The position numbers were made by a program, and so were the translations under genes. Below, one piece after another: positions 44,201 through 56,200 of a stretch of DNA of 64,000 nucleotides. The stretch is from NCBI GenBank assembly GCA_021014325.1, contig CM037464.1:3007127-3071126 (forward strand), in the 5' to 3' direction. The DNA is from Plazaster borealis (Eukaryota; Echinodermata; Asteroidea; Forcipulatida; Labidiasteridae). Position 1 is the first letter of the stretch. Each line of letters begins with the position of its first letter. The notes under the pieces are model-generated. The model saw nothing but the letters and a program-made list of their open reading frames with translations, was not told the DNA's origin and did not search any database.

Positions 44201-47200
44201 ACTTGGTAACAAGCAACGGAGAGCTGTTGATAGTATAAAACATTGTAGGAAACGACTCCCTCTGAAGTAACGTAGTTTTTGAGAAAGAGGTAATTTCTCA
44301 CTAAAATAATAAAAACTTCTTGCAAGAAGTTTTTATTATTCTTATCTGAAAGCACACAAATTTGCACAACAAGGGTGTTTTTTCTTTCATCATTTTCTTG
44401 CAACTTCGATGACCAATTGAGCCCAAATTTTCACAGGCTTGTTATTTTATGCATATGTTGGGATACACCAAGTGAGAACACTGGTCTTTGACAATTTCCA
44501 AACATGTTCAGTGCCTTTAAACATCTACAATAATAAACGCTTCCATTTACATATCTGTGCCATCGCTTTGTCTTCCTCGCAGCTATCTTTACAAGAATAG
44601 AATAACTGATATAGACAGCCGCGCCTTCGAAGGTCTAGTCAACTTGGAACAGCTTTATCTTTACTCCAATGAAATTCAAGAACTCAAGCCAGGAACATTT
44701 AGTAATCTACCACTGCTGGAAAGACTGTAAGTTTTCTTTTTATTTCTCTTCTTTTATTTTCTTCTCTCTTACAGTCTGGTTAATTTTTACTCTTCGTTGA
44801 TGATGACTTGAAGTTCTTGAACAGGTTAAAAAATGAAGCTCTCACATGCAGTTTTGGGAATTTTTGTATATTATTTGTAAAAAAATTATCAATCCCTTTT
44901 GGATCAAAAGAGCTGGTAGTGGGTGCATGTAGACCTTCAAATGAGTATGCCAGATCATTTCGTCACCGTTTTTCACAAAGTGGCAAATCTGCACCACAGC
45001 CAAAATTATGTGTTCGGAGAAAATCACGTTTGAAGTTGAACTATTTTTCAAACTGCTGTTTCGGAGACTGCCCTGCTTAATTGTTTTTCTTTTAAATTTT
45101 ACTACCAACAAAAAAACTGATGAGTATGTCAAGAATTTGTACAAAAATCTATTTATTGTATTTTGTGATTTTTGACACATTCGTCGGTTCGTGAAAATGG
45201 TGACGATTTCTAGGACTAGTTTGTTATTCATCTGTTTTAGTTTCGCCCTTCATCAGCCAAAGATAACAATTTTTTGGGGACAAAGTTTTGCAGGTAAATC
45301 AGGCAGATTTATCTATGAGTCAATCTTTATCCCGAAAAATTACCGATGAACAAACAATTTCTTTTTACTAGGAATGTTTTCGGCAGGCCATAATTTGTGC
45401 AAGTTCTCCTACTATGCAAAGGAACACAACACTTTATTTTAGACTCTACCTGCTCAAAATAAGATTTGAAATTGTTCACTTGCAAAAAAGAATTAACAAA
45501 TATTTGTTTCTCATCGTTCCTCATGAACACTAATAATGTTCATTTTAATTCTACTGAGATTGAAATAAAAACAAATCGTAACGTCAGCAAATTTCATCCA
45601 ATTTTTTTCTGTTAACTTTTATTTCTCATCTTTTCATTAATATCTTTAAACAAATTTATGATACTAAGTTATTAACAACGTTTCTTTCATGAGTAAACAA
45701 TTTTGTTTTCATTGAGAACTTTTTGCTAATTTGTATTTCTGTTCAAACCAACATTTATCTGTTATTGATACCAGATAGTCCAAGGTAGATACTGAAGAAA
45801 ACTAAATATGGGCGAAATTGAAACTTTTTGGGAATAAATAGTTGAACAAATCTATTATCAGGCCGAAACGGTGGTTACACTCTTATAAAAAACCTGTTAT
45901 GTTAATCTATTATACAAAATAAAACTCAAAATAATGTTATTTACTTTAATCTGTTGATGTTGGAAAGAAGTTTCTTGGGAAAAAAAAAAAAAAAAAAAAT
46001 CGGTTTTGATAACTGTCTGTCATAAGCGTGAATGCTGTACATTTTTCCCGTGAGCTCATTTTTTGTTGTTTAGTTCGACTGTTCTCAGTATTGTTACAGT
46101 TTGCTTTAAAATTAGAAAGTTCTATGTTTCACAAGTATTGAAAGTAAACTGCATGACTGCATGCGCTGACCAGCTCACCAATATCTCTTTTTTCTGTACT
46201 GCTCTTTACTCATTTTATCCTACTTACAGGTTTTTGAACAATAACAATATGACTTCAATATACGCCGGCACGTTCCAGGGATTAGACTCGCTAAAAAGGC
46301 TGTAAGTCTGCTTGTTGATGCAACATGTCCCTGTGTTTCGTTGCATGTCTTGTGTGTTTCGTTGGTTTAGTCACATACATGTGGTATTGTTGCCTGTTCC
46401 CTGGATGGGCTGGGAAGGGTCAGAGAGCAAATGGGAGATAATGTACCCCCCTCTCTCTCCGCCCCCACCCCCCACCCCCCACCCCCTCCCTCAGTTTCTC
46501 CATCCTGGAGCTACCGATCCCATAATAGACCCCTTGCGTATGATGTCTCAAGACCCCAAACAGCGCCCTCACTGAGGTCAATGCAGACCAATCAATTGGC
46601 TGAGTGTTGTGCTTGGCGCCTTCACCGGGTACACGTTTCCGTTGTTTGACCTCAGCGTTGGCGGCTAATGGAAGGGGTATATTGTAGCACCAGCAATGAA
46701 CGCTAGTCTGAAGTGGGGAGGGGGGGATTGAAGCTACACATTTACCAAATTTCACATTATGCATATCTCAACTTTATTTTACTTTCCACCGCCCCTCCAT
46801 TCTTTCCACCGCCCCTCCCCAAATTCCCTTATCCAGTTCCTCTCCAACAGTGCTTTACCTTACTCCTGCTTCATAACACCACAACCCACTCAGGCATGTA
46901 AATAAAAAAACCATAGTGCAAATAACTCACAAAATGTTAGTGTTGGGATGATGGTAGATAGAAGATTACCACAAACAACCTTCATGCATCAAGTTATAAA
47001 TGAAATCATAACAGCAAACACTGTTGACTCATGCAGCCCACCCACCAGAAAGGTGATTTTTATACCCTGAGGCTAGTTGTTAACTTCCCCCAAGGAGGCG
47101 TGTGGGTGTTTTAAGGTCTCCCTTGATGGTAATCCGTTTATCCATCAACCACATACCTAATCCTCCAATCAAATTGAGATTTAAAGGGCTGTAACATGGT

Positions 47201-50200
47201 TAAAAAATAAAACTTTTTAATAAAACTGCAATATTTTTTCTCAAAAACTTATACCATAGCCAATTGTCCCAAGAATTTTTTCCTCTACTGAAATACTCCC
47301 TGTGTGACAATCTTTTCATTCCAAAAGTTTGTTAAATTTTTCTGAACCAAAACTAAGTCTTTATGAAAATGCACCAACATCTCTTTCAAACTGTTGTTCA
47401 TGTGTTTTTAAAGTGTCATTACCTTCTGGTGAATAAAACTTTAAAAATATTTGTTGGATGGCGTGTTTGTTGAAAAGTAATTCTCTCAAACAATGATGCA
47501 AAATTCCTCATACTTAAAGAGAATGTTACATCCGTGCTTTTTGACAGAGTACATTTCATCCCAATCCTCATACATTTAAAGGAGGCCTCCAAATTCAACC
47601 CCTTTTAAACTTAGCTTTATATCCAGTCACAGTTTTGTTTTTTGTTTTTTTTAAAGATGCAAGCATTTCAAGTGAAAACGTTTGAACCAACTTGGAAAGT
47701 TTAAAATATGTTGGATAGTTAAAGATGAATGTTTAAAAAGTTGTTCAATCAGGCTTCCTCTTTTTTAACATTATAACAAGCTCTTAACAACTCACACAAT
47801 CTGCAACACTAATTTGTGCATGTGCATTGATGATAATATAAGTCTAAAAAGTCTGGAGTAGTCCCACAACAGATTGATTTATTACTGCATTAGCAAAGTG
47901 AAGTCACATTGGATCAATAAACCACAGAGCAACAGTAAAAGCAGACATAATGGTCCAGGTTAAAAGGCCATTTTTAAAGCTCAATTTGAATGTCTGGAAA
48001 GACTTTATTTGTCTCAAGATATTCCCAAGATGGTCCCAAGATGGTCCCAAGATGGTCCCAAGATGGTCCCAAGATGGTCCCAAGATGGTCTCAAGATGGT
48101 CCCAAGATGGACCTAAGATGGTACCAAGATGGTACCAAGATGGTCCCAAGATGGTCCCAAGATGGTCCGAAGTTGATCCCAAGACAGTCCCAAGATAGTT
48201 CTAAGATAGTCCCAAGGTCCCAAGATGGTCCTAAGTTGATCCCAAGATGGTCTGAAGATAGTTCTAAGATGGTCCCAAGGTCCCAAGATGGTCCTAAAAT
48301 GGTCCCAAGATGGTCCTAAGATGGTCCCAAGATGGTCCTAAGATGGTCCTAAGATTGTCCCAAGATTGTCATAAGTGCACATTGAGTTTAGAAGCTCTCA
48401 GACTCTTGTCAGGGCTGTGTTTCTATGTTGCATGGTTCAGTTGACTGTCTGGTTCTCATTTGAAAAACACGGTGAATGTTCGCAGAAAATAATTGGATCA
48501 AATCTAGTGTAAAAGTTGAGTTGTTTACAGCTACACTACCACGCTACCTTTTGTTAGAAGTGAAAACATTTCAGCAAAACACCAATTATAACACCCGGAG
48601 TGTTATTACAAGGTAAGAGATATTCCCAATGGACAAAAGGTGAAACTCAAAAAGTGAAGCAAATTAGTCCGGTAGAATGTACAAAATAAAAAATAAATCA
48701 CACCATGTAACAATACTTCGTCTGAAGGGGTCTAGTCTATTGCATGGGACTAGAAATGGTGCGAGTGCTTAAAGGTGGGGTCATAGATTGGTGAAAAAAA
48801 CTCCAGAAATTAATGACCACAAAGAAGCACTGCAGCTGTTGATAGTATAAACTATTTTGAGAAAAGATTCCCTTAGAAGTAATATGGTTTGGATAATTGT
48901 TCACCCCAAAACATTTGAATCTGAGAAATGATTCATGCAAGAATCGTTTCTCAGATTTCTGAGGGTTGGTGTCCGTTCGCAAATGCTGCCGCCAGAGATG
49001 CGCTTGGTACCCACTGTCACCTCACTAGACGTTGATGGATTCAAAGTTCTTGATGAAAATATCGGGACAGTTATTTTGCTGTTTTTCTCAACAAGTGGAC
49101 TTTGTTTTCAGCTGAAACTTTCACATTCGACTTTTATTGTATCTTTGTTGATAATTTTGCTTTTAAATTAGCATTACGTTGACAAAATCCAATCTATGAG
49201 CCTACCTTTAAGAATCACAGAGATATTTCAGCATTCTAGACCTGTAGCAATTCATCACTGACAATTGACACTTTTCAATACCAAGACATAATGGTGGTGT
49301 AAATACACCATGATCAATTGGCAAGCCGACAAGCGCCACTTCTGTGGCTATCCATTGTGGCTTCACATTTCCATTCAAAAAACTATCTACAAGAATTGAG
49401 TCTGTGTTGTACCGCCATGCCCAAACAACCTGAGCGTAAACACTTCTTCTGTTGACGCTGGTATTGACTGGAGTTGTTTAATTCACTGAAAGTGTCTGTC
49501 TCCCCCAAAAAAAAAAAAAAAAAAAAAATGTTTTGTTAAGTAAAAAAGTGTCAAAGGCAACATCACTTTTTTTTTAAAGGTTGAATTAACTAGAAACATG
49601 TTTGTTTTTTAAGATGTGTAACATACATGTTTTTTCCTTTTTGGGTTGCCTGGGACACCATGTTTTCCCAACCTTTTCATATTATTTTGAGGAATTTCTT
49701 GGCTATAAGTAGGTCAACTATTGAGTTGAATTGTGAAATGTTGACTAGGACAAACTGTTGATATAAAGGCAGCTATGTGCTACTTGAAACCAAGTGTACC
49801 TGTTTTTGTGTCATTTTATGTAAGTGACAGCTTTAAAAAAAACAGTCAAATAAAGAAGGGAACAAAACTTCAAAGTGAGTATTTTAAGATGACTTCAGGG
49901 TAATGTCAGAAACCATCTGAACAAGATAGTCACATTTTATATTATTTTTAAAATTGGAGTGTGAAGTTTTGTTGAAACCAGAATAGTTGAAAGGTAACCC
50001 TCATTTGTTGACATCTTCTAGTATAATGTATGGGTACAAATTGTCAAAATTACAGTTAAATAGCCTACATAACTTTAAATACAACTTAATGCGGCATTAA
50101 GTTTAAGTTAATAAAAACCTAAATCAATTTCCTTTTAAACCTAGCTTTAATTCACTGGAAACTGAATCATGTGCACACACCTGAAATAATGATATGAACA

Positions 50201-53200
50201 TTTTTAAAAAGTATACTGAGCTGTATTTTGAGAAACTATTGAGATTTTGTCTAGACAGTACAATCATCCTTCCATCATCATTCTAGATAAATCCTTCCAT
50301 TGGTAAACTCATACCGGAAATGTGGCCTTCATACCCTTAACCTCCTTCCCCACGCCCCCTTTACCCCCCGCCACCCCCAACCCCACATACGCACACCCCT
50401 CGAAAGCATCACCTGAGTTGAGTGTGGGTGAATAACCGGTAAAATCGTTTAAAGAGAAATGACCAAAAGAAATATGTGATGGCCTTAACTTATGGTGTTG
50501 TGTCATTTTACAAACAGTTTAAATACATTTTAACGTTTCAAATTAATATTCAAATGTGTGAAGTCGATCATATATTCTGATGACTCATAATTTTTAGACC
50601 TTTATGCGGTTGTGTTTTTTTCATGTTCTCCCAATATAACTTAATGTTGGGCAAAACATCATGAAACTCTGTAACATGTGGGCCCAAATTTATGGTGCTG
50701 CTACTCACAGAATTCTGCGCTTACGGCGCCCTAAAGCATGTGATTCTATGGGCTGTAAGCGCAGAATCCACGGTAAGCAGAGCCATGAAAGTAGGCCCTA
50801 CAGCTTTTGACAAATGACTTCATGCAATATGTAAACAAAAAATGATAATCTACCAGTCAAGTAGTAAATTATAATATTTGAGTAGAATGATTTGATGTTC
50901 GGAAAAATAATGTGAGCATTAAGAGTTTGTCCTTGGGCGGAATGCTTTCCATTTTCCATTAACTAAACCAACGGCCTTCTCCAACCCTGGGCTTGGGCTC
51001 CAAGATGGTGGTCTCATGATAAAGATCTAGTACCGCTTTAACAAATTCCTTACATCTTTGAGTCCGTATTGATAAGTGATTTATCATTGATAAGTGATTT
51101 ATTGTACTTGCATTGTTGGGCTAACAGGTGTGAGCATTGTTACAGCACATGAATATTGTACTCATAACTACATTGTCATGCATAGCTGGAGGGTCCATGT
51201 GTGAGATAATGTGGTTCATTCTGTAGGTTAAATCAAGAGGGAATTCAGTAAAGTTTCAGAGGACTAAGGTGACAGGTTACAGTGCCTGTAATGATTACAA
51301 AACTCACCTTTATAGAGATCATAGCAGCCAGAAACGGCTTGTACCAAACGGCTGCAGGATCTGACCTATTTCCACTCCACCAAAAAGGTCAACTCATTAC
51401 ATACTCATTAAAAAGCACTCACATCAAATTAAAACAAAAAACGAAGAAAACAACAATGGAGTTATTAAAAATGTCAGAGGAAATGGGATTATTAATTGAG
51501 CTATTTAAGTTGATTTTAAAAACAAAGGCTTCCTTAAAGTCTCATATTTTGGAGATTCTTGAAACTTGCCCTTAACTTTTTTAGTGACTGGCCAGCAGGA
51601 CCAGTTAGCTTGTCATTTCACTAGTCCGCCAGCTTTTGCACTGGTCAATATTTCAAAAGGAACTAGGGATGTTTTTGAACACTGAACTAGCCAGCCGGAC
51701 CACTTGGAGAGAATTCTGACTGGTCCTCGTGTGTTTGAAACTGGCATTTGGCCAGCGGACCACTGTTAAAGGGTCTATATACGTTTGGTAATGACTGTGA
51801 AAATTAATGGCGATAAAAACTTTCTTGATAAGAAGTAGTACAGCAGCTTTGGATTGTCTAATGCATTTTGAGAAACTTTCCACTTCAAAGTACTGTGGTC
51901 ATGGAAAAAGATATCACTTTTTATCCCCCAAAATTTGAATCTGAGAAGCGTTACTGCAGTAGTGTTTGCAGATTGTGTATTCCAATTGCAGATTATTCTT
52001 CCTTCGTGGACATAACCACTCCAGATTTTCGGCAATATCTCAAAAACGTATATATCTACAACTATGTAGGATTAAAACAAACAGTGGGTTCCAATTACCA
52101 AACGTATACAATCCCTTTAAGTGAGAACTCTGCTTATCAGAATGTTTAGTCTGACTTCATTTTTGTATATTTGAACTCCGTAAATGATGTAATATTTTCT
52201 CCTTGGTCCTTTCAACCTACTCAGACGTTTAGATGCCAACAAGTTGATGTGTAACTGTAAGCTTATATGGCTGATTGAGATGTTAAAGCAAGCCAGTCAC
52301 CAGCGCCATACACAAGCAGCAGCAACTTGTGAATACCCCCGTAATCTACGTACCAGAAACCTTATGGATATATCACCAGAAGAACTTAACTGTAGTAAGT
52401 TATCTTCTAAAGTTTTGTATGATAATAATAATAATAGTGGCGATTTATAATGCGCCATGTCTGTCTAGAAGACACTCCTGGCGCAGGAGAGAGTGGGCCT
52501 ACAATGAGTTACAAAGATGACAATTTAAGCACAAAAGTAAGTTTTCAAATGAGTTTTGAAGCTGGTATATGTTGTGACTTGTCGGAGATTGGGAGGGAGT
52601 TCATTCCATAGTGATGTAGAATTATCAATTATACTTTACTGTTTGCTGGAGAGGGTGGGGGAGTGGGGAGGGGGACAAAACACAAATGTTGGCCACATTT
52701 GGAAGCAACAAAAGGATATGCAACTTGATGGGGGGGGGGAATTGTTAGGATAGATGAAATCAGCTTAACTACACTTTATAACGACAGGTGAACGTTTGTC
52801 TTTAAGAGAGTTTAAGTTATAGTTGTATCGGAAATTATAGACAGTATTTTTCTTTTTAAGAAAAAAAAAAGGCAAGCTTTCAAAACTAAGGGCTTAAATT
52901 TGCCAAAACAAAATCCCGCCCACGTAAAACTCCATATGGTTTGGACCACAATGGTCCCAGAAGTTCAAATATGCGCGAGACTTGCAGTCTATTACCAAAA
53001 GTATACCCTGCCTTTAATGTAGTACTGTGTTTATGATAAATGATTTGATGATCTTTATTTTTTCCCCCAGGAAGACCACATTTCGTTGTAGAACCAAGTG
53101 ACGTAGATGCAGTGGAAGGAAATAATGTCTACTTTAGCTGTAGAGCTATGGGAGATCCCGAACCAGAAATAGTCTGGCTCCATAACAAGTAGGTATCAAA

Positions 53201-56200
53201 TGTAATACAGCATTATCAGTGGTGAACAAGACATGTTCATTTGGAAGGGGGTGGGGGGAAGCAGAGGCGAAGATATAATTTGATTTTTTTTTTTTTTTTT
53301 TTTGGGGGGGGGGAGCCTTTGCTGAATCGAACCAGTTAGTTGTGCATGTTTTTGATCTCATTTGGAGCGGTAAGGGGGGTAGGGTTCTGATGGAGTGGGG
53401 TGCCACTGCCCCTCTCCACTGGTTACGCCACAGAACATTACTCTTCCTCTTTAAAATGTTGCGTATGAGTTGCATTTTAGGGTTTGCCCTTTAACTTGTT
53501 CAGTGACTGGCCAGCAGGACCAGTTAGCTTGTCATTTCACTGGTCAGTCAGCTTTTTCATTAGTCCATTTTTCAAGGTTATTTCCACTATTGTCACATGC
53601 ATGGGCCTTGAAATTTGAACGAATTATGAACAATTAGTGCTTTATATGTAGTGGTGGGAAGCAATGAAACTAGTCAGCCAGACTTAGTTGGAGAGAATTC
53701 TGACTGGTCCTCGGGTGTTTTAACTGGCATTTGGCCAGCAGACCACTGCTAAAGGAGAACGCTGCATTTAGGTCACAATATACACCGACCTTTTAAAAAT
53801 GGTTTGTTCCTTTCACCCTCGTTGGCATTTTCTGTCTTCCCTACCTTGCCTACATACATCCTTTCTTCTTGATCATTACCAGCAGTAAACCAAGGTGTAC
53901 CTCCCAGCCGTGCAGGTATCTGTTACCGTTAATTTCCTTCATGGGGGAAATATTTGAACCGGGGGCCATATATTTATAGTTAAAGTCTCTAGTTTCCTAC
54001 GGTAACATTTATTCAGAAACAATAAAGGAGAGCTGACCCTCTGCTTGAAAGGATGATGTTATTTAAAGGCATCGTACACGTTTGGTAATTGTCAAAGACC
54101 AGTGTTCTCACTTGGTGTATCCCAACATATGCATAAAATAACAAGCCTGTGAAAATTTGGGCTCAATTGGTCATCGAAGTTGCAAGAAAATGATGAAAGA
54201 AAAAACACCCTTGTTGTACAAATTTGTGTGCTTTCAGATAGGAATAAAAACTTCTTGCAAGAAGTTTTTATTATTTTAGTGAGAAATTACCTCTTTCTCA
54301 AAAACTACGTTACTTCAGAGGGAGTCGTTTCCTACAATGTTTTATACTATCAACAACTCTCCGTTGCTTGTTACCAAGTAAGTTTTTATGGGTTGTTTTT
54401 TTGAGTCATTACCAAACATGTATGATACCTTTAAGGCCAGAGTGCCCTTCGAATGTTCCACTTGGTTTGCCTTCTGGTTATTCCTGCATGGAATGCAAAC
54501 TTCCTGTCAGTGCTTCCTTCCCCATTTTCAAACATTTTTGGTTTACATTCATAATAATGATTAAAAGGGAAAGTATACCTTTGGTTTTTGGAGCCGTTCG
54601 ATTGTTTTAATCCTTTTTATAAATGTAGATATACAATAAAACTAACCTGTGAAAATTTCATTTCAAAAGGTGGTGCCTTTTTGAGATATCGCCGAAAATC
54701 CGGAGCAGTTATGTCCGCGCAGGAAGAATAATTCGTAATTGGAAAAACACAATCTGAGTAACGATTCTCAGATTCAAGTTTTGGGGGATAAAAACTGATA
54801 TCTTTTTCCATAACCACATTACTTCGAAGTGAAATGATCCTCAAAGTGCCTTACACTATCGAAAGCTGCTGTACTTCTAACCATGTAGGTTTTTATTGCC
54901 ATTAGATTTAAGAGTGATTACCAAACGTATACCTTCCCTTTAAAGGTATTATACAGGATTGGTAGAGCTGGCAAAATAGTCGCAGACAGTGTTAATGTTT
55001 CAACCATATGCATGAAATAACAAACTTGTGAAAAAGTGAACTTAATCTGCCGTTTGAGTCAGGAGAAAATAGTGAAAAACCATGCACAATTTTCAGCATG
55101 TAAACACATTTTCCTCGATTTTGGTTGTACAACTGAAATCAGCTGATGTGTTTTTTAAGGTTTTCAGATACAGTTTTTTTTAAAGCTCGTACAGTGACTT
55201 TCAATCCCATTAATATAGCTTTGAATTATCAATTGATAGGAGCAAGAAGGAATGCGTGGGTAACATTTTATAAAAAGACATCACCCCAGTCCCATGTCTT
55301 AATATCCTATGGTGTCAATTGACAGGTGCGTACTCCTGAACTATACCCATCACTTCTTGACAGGCTTGATGCATTCTTTGTGAATCCCGGCTCCCCATTT
55401 TACAAATTTGCTCAGCGGCTAAAGAGATTGCTTAGCAATCACCGGCCAAAATGATGCATTTGTGGATGATTCCCTGCTAATATTTACTTAGCAAGTAAAC
55501 TGCTGCTTACAGAGTTGGTGCCCCGGCTTCATTAATGCTATCAGTGGGGTGCAATTTCTTAGAATGGTTCTACGGGATGGATCAGTTTCATACGTGACTG
55601 TGATACCGAACCCGCACCTATAGATTGAGCATGTGACTTCATGATCACCTGCTGGAGATATCAGTACGTTGAAAAGTCCTTACAGAATGAGTTTTGAACT
55701 GGGTTGATTATGGAAAGGGCAAAATCCCTTTCTTAAAGTGACACTACTTCTCTAAGATGTAGCTTCTTAAAATGACCCATAGGGATAGATTAGTGGCATT
55801 ATCAGGCTGTATCCAAATTAGCGGCTACAGCTACGGCTACGACTGTGTTGCTAAGGGTTTTTGCTGAGGACGTCATATTGTTATTGTTATTTTTTTTAAT
55901 GAGAAATCGCCTAACATCACAGGTGAAGGCTACACTTAACTGATTTAGGCTAATTTTCAAATAAGAGAGCCTTTATTTTAAAATAAGGCCGTTTCCGAAT
56001 TGGCGGCTACAGCTACGGCTGGATCGCCGCGTCATCATGCATTGAAGTATAGGACGTCCTTAACAACACCCTTAGCAACAGCCGTAGCTGTAGCCGTTGC
56101 TGCCAATTCAGATACAGCCCCAAGTCTTGTAAATAACTGATTCGAGAACTGAGGTAGGTACAAAAATTGGATCCCTTGGGGCCAATTCCTCTAGGGGGGA

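Noticed and set aside
47904..48319. Three repetitive frames reading [11 protein letters not shown] or [11 protein letters not shown]
   Set aside because: They are translations of the 11-bp minisatellite, which is open in several frames on both strands.
48013..48376. CRISPR-like array of regular repeats
   Set aside because: The 11-bp repeats have no spacers, decay along the array and sit in an animal intron. It is a minisatellite.
51868..52149. 93-codon frame just upstream of the LRRCT exon, and the similar frame at 12581
   Set aside because: Both are the same stretch of family B elements, including the palindrome.
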